Below, one piece after another: positions 13,515 to 26,519 of a DNA stretch of 64,000 nt. The stretch comes from Sympetrum striolatum (Eukaryota > Arthropoda > Insecta > Odonata > Libellulidae). The stretch covers positions 36,985,393-37,049,392 of the forward strand of contig OX388350.1 of assembly GCA_947579665.1 (NCBI GenBank). Direction: 5' to 3'. Below the pieces are notes generated by a model. That model did not search any database and was not told the origin of the DNA. It saw nothing but the letters and a program-made list of their open reading frames with translations. Every line of letters begins with the position of its first letter. The stretch's first letter is position 1. A program made the translations under genes and the position numbers.

Positions 13515-13857
13515 ACCACCCCAGATGAAGATTCTTAGCTCTATATATTTCAGTTTTCCGCTACTGAAAACTATTATCATCGAAAAACTAGACTTATGCA
13601 TTGATTTAAGTACAACTCTTATCTAAGAAAAACTGCTATGCTGACATATTCACGCAGAATTATAATTCTGTTATTTTTCATGAGTACCTCAGATGAGGAA
13701 TCCCAACTCCATAGAACATCGTTCAGTTTTTCGATACTGAAAGCTATTACGATCGAATTGCTAGACTTTTGCATTGATTTAGGTATAACTCGTATCTTAA
13801 AAAAATCGCTGTGCAGACATATTCACACAAAATTATAATCCTATTATTTTTCATTTT
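13515..13857 (+). repeat. two-copy tandem duplication, period about 173 bp
   Basis: Copy 1 (about 13515-13687) and copy 2 (about 13688-13857) align along their whole length, for example CAGTTTTCCGCTACTGAAA at 13551 with CAGTTTTTCGATACTGAAA at 13724, and GACATATTCAC in both. The copies differ at many positions, so the duplication is old. Each unit carries a small hairpin (AGTTTTC...GAAAACT). The short ORFs in each copy are remnants of the same sequence, not genes. Confidence 0.85.
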
Positions 13858-14039
13858 CCCAACAAACGAGCTCCGCAATCATACGACAATAAAATTTAAA
13901 AAAACGAAGGCGCGAACTGATTCCATCCGACCGCGCTAACCGCCAGAAAAACAGAATAAATATCCCCTCTCATTAAAAAAATACCGTATCGCCATTCAGA
14001 TCAGACCTCGCAGGTGGCATAAAGTGGCCGCGGGAGCAG

Positions 14040-14465
14040 TATGAAACATAAAAGTCGAAAAAACCACCCGCGCCGAGGGAAGGGGATGTGTGGAAGGAAG
14101 CGAGGATTTAGGGGAAGAGGGGGAAGGCAAAATGGGATCTCGAATGGGGGGGGAACTTCCTGTCTTCGATCATGGTCGGCCATCCCCATACCACGCCCGT
14201 GGAGAAGATTGCAGAGGGAGCGGCGGATGAGATGTACGAAGAGGATAAGGGGGTTAGAGAGGTGAGAGAAGGGGTGGAGACGGGGGAGAGGTTTGGCGAA
14301 TGGACAATTTTAAGTCGTGGGAGAGGAGAAAGCAAGGGGGATGCTGGATGACGTGGGAGATGTAAGGAGGAGAGGGGATTAGCGGGGAGGGGACGGTGGA
14401 CCAGAGAATTTGCTTGAGAGAGGAGGTAGGAAGGAGCTGGAGGATGGACGGAAGAGGAGGCGATA
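14040..14465 (+). repeat. purine-rich (G/A) low-complexity tract
   Basis: More than 400 bases are dominated by AGG, GAGG and GGGA words on the plus strand. Overlapping open frames on both strands arise from this composition and have no domain. It is one of about 20 such tracts in the window. Confidence 0.8.
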
Positions 14466-16326
14466 AAACTAGTCGAATAGGAGAGCCGTTTCCGCTCGAC
14501 TTGTTTCGCAAATGAGAGTCAAAAATGTACCCCGCGTTTGTTCCCCGCTTTCTTCTCGGCGATTGATCCTTCGCTGCTCCGAATGCGCACAATGAGCGGT
14601 GAATTCTCGTTATTCGCATTCACGCACTGCGGGAAATTAAACGATAAATCAAGCTAACGGTATTGAAATCTCAACTGGATTGTGCAGAAACATTGCTCTG
14701 CCATCAACTCGCGAAGTAACGCGCAGAACAATTGAAGAAATAATTACGACATGAAATTCACGAAAGTATGGGATTAAAATTAGTAAGGCACACATTTCAA
14801 CCTCAAATACACCTCACCTCTCCTCAAATATATTTACCGGGAGAAAACGAAAATATATTGATGTATATCTTTAGACATTCCAATTAGTTATTTAACAGCG
14901 GAAACAAATTCCACAACGAAAAGTTTTGGATATAAAGAATGAAATGAATTATAACATCAGTGATTACGGAAATTCGTTGCAATCAATGTTGCATCAAAAG
15001 ATCAATTGGAATATTTTTTTAATGTCAACTCTTCACATGATAATACTTGGTAAACAAAATTACAACGACATCAAATATGATTTCTTTCGTCAAAAATTCA
15101 TGCTACAGAATATTCTCAATCAAATTTTTCAAGGTTGCGGAGGGATTGTATATTACAATTCTTAAGAGATTAAAATTCTTATAGGAAAGTGTAGGTAGGG
15201 CATCACTCAGTAGACATATGCTACAAAAAGCCAAACATTTTTTTAACGTTTAATATCCTCAAATATATTTTAGAAACAAATGCAAAACCCTCATTTAACC
15301 CCCGAATAGGCTACAGGCTCCCCATTTCTTCTTTAAAGTACAATTCTGTATTTTGATTTTAAATATGATGAAGTACGAGGATGTAATGCATTCACAAAAA
15401 GATCTTTAATATTTATATCATATGAATATGTATTTATGAGATAAAATTGGTAAGAACAAAACACTCGTATGATTATTCCCTTAAGAAAGACCTTAAATGC
15501 AAAAATTCACTGCGAACACAATTTAGGAAAACAATCCTTTATTAAACTTCCTTGATTAGTGACCTAATAAAGAGAGACGGAAAAGGATCACAAAAGCTCT
15601 CCAGTCGTCTTGATGGAGGATTGAAATAAAAACAAGCGACTAAATTACACGGGTGAGATATGTGCTGAAATCCCGAATTTCTCTCCGGGGACGGATGTGG
15701 GAGTGGCACCCAAGGAGCTAACAATGAGTAGACGGAAAAGCACTCCAAGTTGAGTAAAACTGATAAAGAGATATTTTTACGCTTCACAGCGTTCCCAAGT
15801 GACCATATAGGACGGCGGTAGCTCTATTGGACGGATTATATTTGCAAGCGAATCACAAAAAGATTCTTGGATGGAATATTAAACGATGAAACCTGGTGGC
15901 TCGGGAGAGAGAGACCACATGAAAGTCGCTGGCTGAGTATGGAAGCGATGATTACTTGAATTCAAGTTTGAGAATAATACATAAAGCACGGAGTGGCCAG
16001 TACTAGGGAATCCAAAGCGGTTACCCAGATTACTATTATAAAGTTCACGAGATATAATCGGTTTTGTCTCGTAATACCAATTTGCAGAAAGCATAGCTAA
16101 AATACCGTTGATTTTGTTGAGTTAGAAAGCTAAGGAAACCTAACAGCTTTTTCTGACGATAGTATGTGACGCATATCCAACTTAATTACAACTGATTGTA
16201 AGAAAATTTGAACCTAGTTTCCTCATAAATATATATTGTCGGATTCTCTCATCCATATACGCTGACGAATATTTTGAATTCATTTGTTAACGGACGTCAG
16301 GCAAAGTATCGCTGTGGGTATCAAAT

Positions 16327-16425
16327 TTAGAGTTAAATAGAAGTAAATCATAGTATAAATAGTAGTAAATAACAGTAATAATATTAAATAATAGTAATAG
16401 TAGTAAATAACAGTAAAGTATTATT
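16327..16425 (+). repeat. degenerate AGTAAATA/AGTAATA simple repeat
   Basis: Iterated AGTAAATA, AGTAATA and AATAGTAG units run for about 100 bases with frequent small variations. It is an imperfect microsatellite; no gene is involved. Confidence 0.85.
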
Positions 16426-16724
16426 CAAATATAGGTCCAATATTTTTAAATTGAAGAAGGTTTGCTCGTATTGCATGCAGATGAAAATTAGTCGGCTTAG
16501 ACAAACATTTTTGTGATGCGTTTTTTTTAAATTTCGTTATGACCTTTCCCATACAGAAGATTTTATCATTTTGTTCCCATTTCTGAAATTTATCTTCACA
16601 ATTAATTTCCAAATTTTTCCATTCTTTGTGCGTTCATACGCTACCATAAAACAGCTTCATGATAGAAATTTCAACTATACAAGAAAAGATACAAGAACCA
16701 AGGTTTCGTAGCAATGCTATATCA

Positions 16725-16746
16725 TTTATTTATTTATTTATTTATT
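16725..16746. repeat. (TTTA)5 microsatellite, possible tail of a minus-strand retroelement
   Basis: Five TTTA units adjoin a mixed-composition segment starting TTGTGTTTTAAGTTCGCCC. On the minus strand the order is unique sequence followed by (TAAA)n, the arrangement of a LINE or SINE 3' end. No reverse transcriptase ORF is present, so the retroelement reading is only a suggestion. Confidence 0.6.
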
Positions 16747-18939
16747 GTGTTTTAAGTTCGCCCAACAAAAAAATACAGGGCAAACACTGATACATACAAT
16801 AAATTGTAATACAATCTTATACATATAAGAGAAGAATTTTAAACTTAATTTACAAAACAATTTTGTTTACCTGCGAACAGAAAAGGCTTCTCTTTTGAAA
16901 CAAATCAAGTTCTTGACAATACATATTAAAGGTTTGGCACAATCTATATAGTGTTGAATTATTGGCACAATATTGAATAATATTGGCACAATCATGAATT
17001 AGGTGTCCTGAAGATGTTGCTTAACATGCATACATTACATTTTCTTGTAGTCTAGTAAAAAGTCTGAATGAATACCACAAAGTAAAACCCGAGTCTTTAT
17101 TTTATGTTCTACCTTATCAGCTATTTTAATGAACCAATATGGGGATGATATATATTTTGAAAGCTAATAGTAGACGCAACTGTAGAAAGCTTTGAGTTTT
17201 TATATGGGATAGAATAAAATAAATATTGTCTAGCGTACCTTGGTGGAATTTCATATTAAAAACGTATATGAAAAAGTCAAGAGAAATAACATGTACCAAT
17301 AGCTTCCACAAATTTCCACAAATAGTTCATAGGCATCGTTTTTTTGGGATAGAATGATTTCATATGTGTTAGAATATTTACCTGTTAGTTGTTTGACCGG
17401 TTAATTCACATAAAATTGACCGAAGCCCCGGTTTTTAAATATTACGGTTATTTTGGATGCCTTTCGGGTGACGGTCTGTGGATGCGGGAGAAAGAGTGCC
17501 GATAAAAAAGGAGTCGACGGGGTGTGGACGCGACGCTTCCTCAATCTAAATTTCAAGAACAAGACGGAGGGTGCGGGGTGCTGCGTACTGAGCGAGAAGT
17601 AATCAAATATCGAAAAGGAGCGAAAAAAAGGAAGTAATTGAATTTGGAGAATGCCGCCGTCTACGACTTCCATCGCGCAAATAAGAGGTCGCAATTAATA
17701 TCTCCCCTTTTAGAATGGGACACTTAAAACCAAATGCGATACGAGAATGAGACTTCATGCTCCGTTTGATCGCAAAGCTCCGAGATGACAATCTGGTCGT
17801 TAAAATCGGCAAAAATGGCTCCTTTTCGCTTGGCTGGAAAGGGCAAAGGACAATTCCAAGTCTAATTGAAGCGTAATTACGTTTATCTAATTTTTTAGGA
17901 AATCCAGTTACTGTGCTGATGAAGAAGGCTCTTCTTTAGGTGGCAGTCATGAGAAAAAAGGATGGAAAAGAACAGAGAATGATGAATGTCGCTGAAACAG
18001 AATATGAAGGCTGGAAATAAGACGAAACCGGAGACAATTTTCCTTCAGCGAGATGAAAGGCGTAAATCTCCGTTAATAATGGTAAAAATGAAATTTGTAT
18101 GAAAGAAAAGGCCAAAATAGGCAGAAACGAGATGGAGTAAAGTCAGACTTAAAAAAATTAATGTCAGGGAACTACTTCGAGATGGGGTAGCTTCGATGCG
18201 CAAAAGGGAAACATTGAGAAATGCGATCACGGGTACAAAGTTCACGCTTACATTAAAAGAAAAGACGGCATATATTTTTAAATAGCTTCATATTGGACTA
18301 TAAGACATCACCTGAAGAAGCACTCATTCTCTTCCAAATAAACGAAATGAAAACATTTGAGGAAAAGTTCCGAATTAATGACTTATTGTTGTGATGTGCA
18401 TTGAGGTATAGATTATATCTCTAGTCTGTATAACCGTTTGAACATTCTACTCTAGCAATTACGTGTGTTAGTAAAGATAGTAGTAATCGAATCAAACAAT
18501 GCAGCTGTAATGCAATGCAGTAGTAATTGATTTCATGGTCTAAATTCTCTCTATAACCTTTGTTTGTGTATAAATACACAATGAAATACGTTATTAACTT
18601 ATTTACTACTTACGGACAAGAATATGAAATAGATCTAATAATTCTCAATTCCGTTAATTAGCGAAAATCTAATTTTTTAACACAATTTAGGGTAATTTGT
18701 ACAAATATATTTAAGTAAACCTATTACTTTAATATTGACTCCATTCCCAATTATTGTATTTTTGCATATTAATATTAGTAGGAAGAAGATATAGTAGCAG
18801 GTAGGATATTTTGTTTTTGTCAACATTTTGGCATTACTGAGAATTGATAGACTATACACTTTTGCTAGCCTTTTTGCTCTGTAAAATGTATTAATAAGTA
18901 TAACAATAGCAAAAAAAATAGTAGTGTGAATAAAAGGAC

Positions 18940-19580
18940 CGTGGGTCATGGCTGGAACGGGTAGAACAAGGAAAACGAAGATACAGGAAGAGCGTAGGGA
19001 GAGCCAACAAAGAATCCTAATGAGAAGAAGAAAGAAGAAATTCCGACATATTTATGAACAGCGCTGAAATAAAGAACGAAGCCTGAAAAGCGGATCCGTA
19101 GGAACAAAAACGAGAAAGAATCCTGGAAACAGAAACGAACCGAGGCGAAGGTGACCGAAAAATTAAACGCAAGGAACAGCGCGGGGAGCCCACATGAATA
19201 GAATCGTAAACGACGGACAGAGCGGAAAACAAAAGCGAGCTGAAATGAGGGAGAAAGCGCGGGTGGAGATGAATCGGCAAGCGGGGACGAAGATAAGAAG
19301 ATGGAGAGAGAGAGAAAAGAAAAAAGGGCGTTAGGGCTGTGCAGAACTATGGGAAGGAGCGGTGGGTATGATGGATGGCTGGTGGGGAGAGAAATGAAAG
19401 ATGGAGATGGGGAGGAAGGGGTTATGAAGGAGAAAGAGGGAAGCTAAAGAGGAGAGATAAAGCAGGACCACGCGAGGAAATTACGACGCAGAGGCGCAAA
19501 AAATAAAATCAAAAGTGGACTGGACGGAAGTTGGGTACGTGGAGGGGTAAGAGAGATAATGAGGGAATATTACGTGGGGG
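18940..19580 (+). repeat. purine-rich (G/A) low-complexity tract
   Basis: About 640 bases are rich in GAAAG, GGAG and GAGAGA words on the plus strand, the longest purine-rich block of the left part of the window. The minus-strand ORF within it (19017-19280) is Ser/Phe/Leu-rich because of the tract and is not called as a gene. Confidence 0.75.
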
Positions 19581-19860
19581 AAATATCGTAGAGCGGGACG
19601 GGCGTAGTTTCAATAGAAACTATTAAACGCACGAAGAGCGAGTTATGTCCCTTGCATGTTTGGCGAAAGCTTGAAAAGCGCTAGAGATCGAATTTTCTTT
19701 TTTTTCATTTAGGATATCGCGCGCGAGCCTTAATCCCTTTCGCATCAAAAGAGCGAATAAAGAATTCCGGGCAAAAGATTTTAATGCCCGCGTGCGTTTA
19801 ATTTTCCGCGATGGCTCTCAGGACGAAAGCCTGTTAATCAAATGCGATAAAGAGAATTAT
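19560..19860. other. CpG-rich non-coding patch
   Basis: This segment contains many CpGs (ATATCGCGCGCGAGCC near 19714, TTAATGCCCGCGTGCG near 19781) and TTAAT/ATTAA words resembling homeodomain sites. There is no ORF. It may be a regulatory or conserved non-coding element; composition is the only evidence. Confidence 0.35.
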
Positions 19861-20029
19861 AAAAAAATGGTAAAAGAAGCTATTTATAAAATAGTCCTTG
19901 ACTTTCAATGATCATCTGCTGTAAAATTTAAATTCGCTAGATTTGATGTTACGCAACGGAAATAAAAAACATTGCTTTTCGCTCCTAAATAGATTTATTT
20001 TATTATATTCTATACTGGATATTGAATTA

Positions 20030-20274
20030 GAGGTTTAGAATCTCCAAAAGCTGTCTTTGTCGGCGTTCCTCGCCTCATTCACCGGTATTCGGGGAAACCA
20101 GAAAATGGGATCATAAAATACGCTTTAAACACTACGCAGTTAAGTATGCATATGATCCCTGAGGAGGAGAGATTTGTTTCGAAAAAGTGTGGCAATCCTT
20201 TCCTGGTTTCTCCGAATACCGGTGAATGAGGCAAGGAACGTCGACAAGGACGGCTGTTGGAGATTTCAAACCAT
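20030..20274. mobile_element. inverted-repeat MITE, copy 1 (245 bp)
   Basis: Arms of about 71 bp (20030-20100 and 20204-20274) are near-perfect reverse complements, beginning GAGGTTTAGAATCTCC and ending GGAGATTTCAAACCAT. TA dinucleotides flank both ends, consistent with a Tc1/mariner-type target-site duplication. There is no transposase ORF, so the element is non-autonomous. The 103-bp spacer is not shared with the copy at 23.2 kb. The family name is unknown to me. Confidence 0.85.
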
Positions 20275-20429
20275 TAATTCATTATCAGCCGTGTTCCAAA
20301 ATGTTTATTTAATTGGATATTGAATCTAGTATAAAATTGAATTTTAGTGCCTTACATGATCATATACGGCGATTTCTGTTCACAAAATACTCGGAAGGGA
20401 AATTTTCAATTGACATGCGAAACGTACCG

Positions 20430-20480
20430 CATTTATCTTACCACGACGCATTTATCTTTCCACGACGCAGTTATCTTAGG
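20430..20480 (+). repeat. 19-bp tandem repeat, 2.7 copies
   Basis: The unit CATTTATCTTACCACGACG is followed by a copy with one substitution and by a partial third copy (CAGTTATCTTAGG). It lies inside a short ORF, but no other sign of coding is present. Confidence 0.85.
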
Positions 20481-22020
20481 ACGCATGCACCTTGGTCTTC
20501 GCTCCTTTGTTTCTCTCACCCGGTAGAAAATTTTTGTGAATTAGCTTATTTAAAGATCTGAAAGTTATCTCTATCTCATAACTATTACTGAATATTATTC
20601 ACTTCTCATTCATAATAAAAAACTTCATGCGAGTTATTAAAACAACAAATCCGGGTTTCAATATTTAACAAATATATGATTTATACGACACGTGAAATAT
20701 AAAAATTAATCTTGGTGAGAGTAAGCAAAGGCCTCACTTCCGGCAAAATACCTTTTATTCTCAAATTGTCTTATTGAGATTTCTGAGGAAAAGAGGCTGA
20801 TCCCTCGGATATAATTTAATTACGCTTGAAAAATAAGGTAATAAGCTAATGATATTAGTTCGGTTTGACTGACCCGAAGCGTCCAAACAAATACAGTAGA
20901 ATCTTACGGTTGAGAAAATCTCTGAATTTCATTGATATAAAAATCAGCTTAATAGAAATTTCTCTTCTGGACCACAAAAACTGAGCAATCAACGCCATTT
21001 AACAAAATTTTCTACCTGATTACAATAATATATGGGAAAGATGAGTTCTCTTTGAACTCATCCGATACTCATGGAAAGTAAATTACATCCCCCTGGAAAA
21101 TATAAGAAATAGAACTGGAGGTTAAAAATTGAGCTAATGATAAGATTTTTCCAAGAACCAGAGTTTTTTACGTGCTAAGTACATTTATGTTATATCTTTC
21201 ATGAAAATAGACTTAGAGTAACTGCAGGAATACATTTCTCTATTTAGCCTTAATAGTCTAAATATTTTAAACGTTCTATTAAAATTCATTTAACATACAT
21301 TGAAGATTTTATCAACCAGAAACTACACATAGTTTTAAATGCGGTAGATTTAAAACAAACTAATTTATGAATCAAAGAAATCATTTTTCGTTTTTATGTT
21401 AATCTGGGACAGTGTGCATCAATATAAAATTATTAAGGGAGGAATGATGCATGCCAATGCTATTTATGCAATGCTCGTTACTTTATCACACAGAATTTCA
21501 CATTTCCATCTTCAATAATTGAACGCAAAGCTATTAAAATAAATGAAAAATTTTTAAGTGAGCAAGTTAAGTGCAATATTAGAATTTCGATTATATTTTA
21601 AATTTATTAAAAGTTTTTGAAAACATTACAGAATTCATTCATTCTCTATTTTTGGCTTGCCCTTTTGCAAATTTACATTGATCTCTCTAACAACGCTCAA
21701 TTTTCTCAACTGAAAAAACTTTTTTCTACATCAAGCCAGTGAAACATGCTTTACTCATCGCTTATTTTTTTTTAAATGAACACTCAAAATTATTTACGAT
21801 AAATAATAAACTACCAGTAACGCTCGAAAGAATAAAAATCGATAAAATATTTAGAGCTAAGGAAGAAGAAATGTTTCTATGTGATGTCCTCGTGAGTGAG
21901 TACATTTGAGTGCCCAAGGATTGTATCCAAACAAACATTCACATAAAGGCTTATCACATCATAGATTTAAGAAAGATAATCGGCATAGATTAAAATAGGG
22001 ATTTGACGGGAGTCATGAAA
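20481..22020. other. no gene seen: AT-rich DNA
   Basis: I see only AT-rich sequence without long frames, repeats or splice-bounded exons. Confidence 0.55.
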
Positions 22021-22945
22021 GCGCAAGTGAAAAGAACCCGAGGCGAAAAAAATCAGCATCCGAGGATTCGTTAGCATTATCGATCACCTTCACTTCATTT
22101 TCTCAGCTCCAGGCCCAGATTAAATCTTATCCTTATCAGACTAACAGTCCAAATTTCATCGCCCAATCTTTGACGAAAAAAAACGAGACCGACTCTTCCG
22201 CACAAAAGAAAGGGAAAAAACGTAAGGAAATAAGCCCGTAAGAACTGGAGCCAAGAGGACCCGGCGGCACGTATAAGCCCTAAAGAGAGAGAGGGAAAAA
22301 AATTTAAACAGCCAAATGGAGACACTTCCGTTTTTCCGTCAAAAATAAAGCCGAACTTTGATGCACTCGCAACTCTCCCTAATTAAACGCGTTAAAAATG
22401 AACGGCAAAATCTACAATTTCCCTCACGCTATTACCTCTCCGTCCCCACGAAAAGCGCCGAAAAAATCCCCTCTTGATATTAAGAGAGATTTAGGGAAGG
22501 AAATTCATGAGAATAAGAAGATGGGGTGTGAGAGTCCAGCCCTGGAGGACTCCCCTCCTCGTCCGACACACTACCTCTAACAGGATGAGCAGAATGAGCG
22601 AAAGGATAAGGAGATGGACGGCAGGCAGAGATTGGGCGGCTCAGGAATAGGATGAGGGAGCGTGCGTGCAAAGGGGTGGGAAGATTAGAGAGAAGGGGGA
22701 CCAAGGAGGCTGTGGAGGAGGTCTCCGCTGCAGCTGGCCCTTTGCTAGAATCGATCCGCTCCTAAAATCCATCTCTCGCGACGCAGGATGGACCTCCCCT
22801 CCGCTGACTTTGACGGCGCTCCACGCAGACCCGCAATATTCCTTTTTCTCCATTTCTCCCTTCTCGCTTTCACTCCCGCTTTCACTTTCTCCCACTACGC
22901 CCTGATTTGCTCCCCTTCTCGCTTTCTTCCATTCCCTACTTTAAG
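22020..22945. other. CpG-rich patch with adjoining purine then pyrimidine tract
   Basis: The left part (22020-22600) is CpG-rich and contains TAATTAAACGCGTTAAAA. A purine-rich tract (about 22600-22710) is followed by a pyrimidine-rich tract (about 22790-22945), marking the first change of tract orientation in the window. Overlapping ORFs on both strands reflect composition. Confidence 0.45.
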
Positions 22946-23223
22946 ACGCACACATTATAGTGTGCCGTAGATTGGTCCAGCTTACAAGGTCGGATTTATA
23001 ATTAAGCGCACTAGGTACTAGATAGGGGTCCCGTCCATGTGAGGGGCCTCAACAAGATTGTGCTAAGAAACTATGAATAGCATACATATTCTGTTTTCTA
23101 TTATTTATAAATATAGATATAGAAGACCTATTATGACAGAAAATTTAATAGAATTATACAATAATGCTATAATGGTAAAATTCCAAACAAATCCAAGCTT
23201 ACAAAACCTTTTTTTAACATTTA

Positions 23224-23367
23224 GAGGTTTAAAATCTCCAAAAGCCGTCTTTGTCGGCCTTCCTCGTCTTATTTCCCGGTTGTCGGAACTTTTTATTGTT
23301 TTCTCCGACTATCGGGAAATAAAACGAGGAACGCCGACAAAGACGGCTTTTGGAGATTTTAAACCTC
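23224..23367. mobile_element. inverted-repeat MITE, copy 2 (144 bp, nearly loopless)
   Basis: Two arms of about 64 bp (23224-23287 and 23304-23367) form a long hairpin with only a 16-bp spacer. The ends GAGGTTTAAAATCTCC and GGAGATTTTAAACCTC are exact reverse complements, flanked by TA on both sides. The arms match those of copy 1 but the central segment is absent, so this is a deletion derivative or separate subfamily. It gives rise to part of a chance ORF at 23073-23384. Confidence 0.9.
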
Positions 23368-26300
23368 TAATTCAGGGTTGGTAAACCTTTGCGGCAAAAG
23401 TGCCACATTTTGTGAATGTAAAGGACTTGCGTTCCGATATGGTAGAAAATTATACTGGAAGATTGTGATATACATTTTATAGTGTCAACGATACGATTAA
23501 GATCTTTTAATTGGTTTAAATGATCGTTAATTGGCATTACTAATGAAGAGAATCCACATTTATTTAATGCGGGCTTCATTTTTAAGTGAAGTATACATAT
23601 TAAAGATACTGTTGTGAGAGTTCAGCGTGCCAAAAACAATTATCTTGCGTGCCACTTTGGACACGCGTGCAAAGGGTTCGCCACCACTGCTGTTCCAAAT
23701 TTCTTTCTTTACTTTTTCAATATAACAAAATTCATGCTAATAATGATTTCATTAGTGCTTTCTACCATTTAATATCATCGTCACGATTGTGTTGTTCTAT
23801 TGGAGTTGTTATTGTAATTACTTTGTTCTCTTAATTAGATAACTACCAATGTTGTAGTATCGTCAGTCGTACGTATTATGCAAGTATGCAAATGCTTTAT
23901 AGGATTATTTTAAACTGTAATGATTTCTTTATTTAAGTATGTAAATTACATGGTCGTAGCAGGAAACACTGTGACTATAATAGAAAAGTGTCAAACATCC
24001 TACAAAACATTATTTGCACAAGAACGAGGGTCGATGCAAACCGAAAGCATATTAAATATCAGCAGCTATTAGAAAACCTAGGACTAAATCTTTCTAAAAC
24101 ATAAGTAATTCCCATAGAGATGGTCCTGCTACGAAAGAAAATTAAATAAACACCAAGTAAAATCTGCAAAAAATTAATTTTATAGAGCAGAACCTTCAAG
24201 ATATAAATATAGTAAGAAACGAGGTAAACAAACTTCCATTAGAGAGTTTCTAAACAAATTCGTCGCCCTTTTAGAAAGCCAATACATAGTTTCTGGAAAA
24301 TAGTAAGATCAGAAAGAAAAACCTAAATTTTTAATCTAAAGCCTCTTTTCCTGAAGAAATAAAAATTGAAAGTCTCTCGTTATCTCGTTGCTGTATTGCT
24401 GAAATGATCACCTGGTGTTTCCATTTTAAGGAATATTTTAAGGTACAGGAAGAGGATATGACGATGAGTTCTTCCTGGAGAAATGAAACTGATAATAGAT
24501 GCTAATTTAAAACATTCATCACTACTCCGAACCTACGCTATGAATTTTCATGGCTAACTCAAAATACCTGAGCTCTTTTCCGGTGTTATGGAAAGTGGTG
24601 AATATACAAAAACGCAATAATTTTCTCTCTTCTCGAAACCTAAAAAGTAAGCATTTCAGGTTATTCATGACTTGAGTCGTAAGAAAGACTAGTTTGTTCG
24701 GTTGAGTTTACGTCATTGAAATTTAGATAATTTTCCGAAGTTACTGATGAAGTTTCCCCTGAGTTTCCTTTGATCAACAAGAAAAGCAATCTGCAAATTT
24801 TCGGTACAGACAATATCTGAGAGAAAATTTGTTTCTGGGGCATAATACGGGAACATACCGTCTTTATCATCACATTCTTTGGAAAGTTGTCGTCTTTTGG
24901 ATTAACTATCCTATGAATATCCAATCTAAATTTGGAGAATATTCTACTAGTAAAGCAGCTTCTAGCGCCAAAATACCGTTAATTCGTTAAGAGAGCTTGT
25001 GAATCCTGATTTAGCAACGGTGTGCGCTGCATCAAATAAGCTTCGCCAACTGAGGCGCTCTACCATTGTTAGCATCCATTGTTGTCTCCCTTCTCTGCAT
25101 CCCCTCTCTTCGGAATGTGGAAGGACCCTTGACAGCGTAAGCTGATGACTGGACTAATGAACCCGAATTTTACCGTAAACGAAGCAGTACGCTAATTACA
25201 GTTAAAATGTCTCCTACTCTATGCGTATGATTTGTAAATTGCACTCACAATTCGTAGTGCTCGACCCCATTATGGAAAGTAAACGTCACAAATCTGGTTT
25301 CTATTCTAACGTGTTGTAATCATTTTCTCTTCAAGTTAGAATCCTTTGACCAATTCTGTCTGTAAAGTACTCAACCCGAAAGCCTGTTGAAACCTCACCC
25401 AATATAACATACTATCGAAAGGTAGTAAGTGGAAATGAGGCTTAGTAAGCAGGATGAGAAGTGAGGTAGTTTTCCCTTGCTTTCCAAACCAAGCTCGAAC
25501 GCTATAAGCTGAACGTAAGAGAAGAACAATGAACCTACGAGTAACACTCCCTATGCATTCCATAATGAGAGTCCTTAATTAGTGCCACTATTCAGCATCA
25601 CTCAAACCTCAGTAGTTTTCATATCATCACAGTCACGATCTAGACTAATAAAAGTAAGTTAAAGACACATTTTTTCTCTGCCCTGTGCCAAATTATTAAT
25701 ACAAAATATTCCATTTATCAGTATATAGTAACAGAAGCGTTGACCGATTCATACAACCTAACAAGATAATCAGATGATCCGTAATATCTTACAAATGAGA
25801 CATCTACACAATGACAGAAGCTCTTATTTCAACCTTACCTAAGATTTATACATTCCTTCCTTATTCTGTTGATCTGCCCTTCACATAACTTTGGCCTTGC
25901 AATAATAATGTTTCAAATAGTTGCAATTTAAACGCAATAAACCAGTTCGTGGCATCCGGATGCCGGTAATTAAGTGGCCTACGTCGCGAAGTTGTCCTGG
26001 GCGGTAACTCCAGCCATTAAATGCCTGGAAGGGACTCGCTGGTGGGAGTTTACTGATGATGAGGGATATTCAAAATAAGAATCCTGAAAGCTATAAATCG
26101 AGCTAAATATATGTATGCGACATCTGCACTTCTTCCACAACATGATATCCCTCTCCAGATAAAAAGAACATGTAATTACTCTATCAGAGACGAATATTCG
26201 CCGTAATGAAAGAATATAAATTTTTCCTTTTTAAATTTGTCAATTGATAGCCTATACTCAGATTACACATAATTATTGGAGTTGTTATGGCATTATCTTT

Positions 26301-26519
26301 CATTAAGGACAGTTGCCACAGCGACCCAAAATTGCTGTAAACAACTCAGAAACTTCTTTCTTCCTCATCAACGACGTTTTTCCTGGAGACTTTAAAGAGT
26401 GTTCCTCCTCCTGTAAATTATTTTCACAAGTACCTCCAAAATTTTGAGTTCAAGTTCCATCTTAATAATCTCTCCTTTCATGTAGCAATCTAAATCTTTC
26501 CCTTTATTGATTCTGCATT
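23368..26519. other. no confirmed gene: AT-rich DNA
   Basis: Short ORFs at 24661-24924 (minus) and 25336-25563 (minus) have mixed compositions but no convincing splice sites or domains. No repeat was recognised. Confidence 0.5.

Larger units (their letters stand above)
14470..18939. other. no gene seen: AT-rich DNA with simple repeats
   Basis: Apart from the simple repeats at 16.3 and 16.7 kb there is no recognisable exon. A G/A-leaning segment at about 17460-17640 is CpG-rich. Short ORFs are scattered and show no domain. Confidence 0.5.

Noticed and set aside
20030..23367. Pair of MITEs as ends of one larger transposon
   Set aside because: Each copy has its own pair of inverted ends and TA flanks, and no transposase lies between them.
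23041..23420. CRISPR-like array or riboswitch around the long hairpin
   Set aside because: Only one inverted repeat, no spaced direct repeats, and the context is eukaryotic.
25000..25060. tRNA gene suggested by CGCCAACTGAGGCGCTCTACC
   Set aside because: Resembles a D-arm in reverse complement but no anticodon arm or B-box follows at the right distance.
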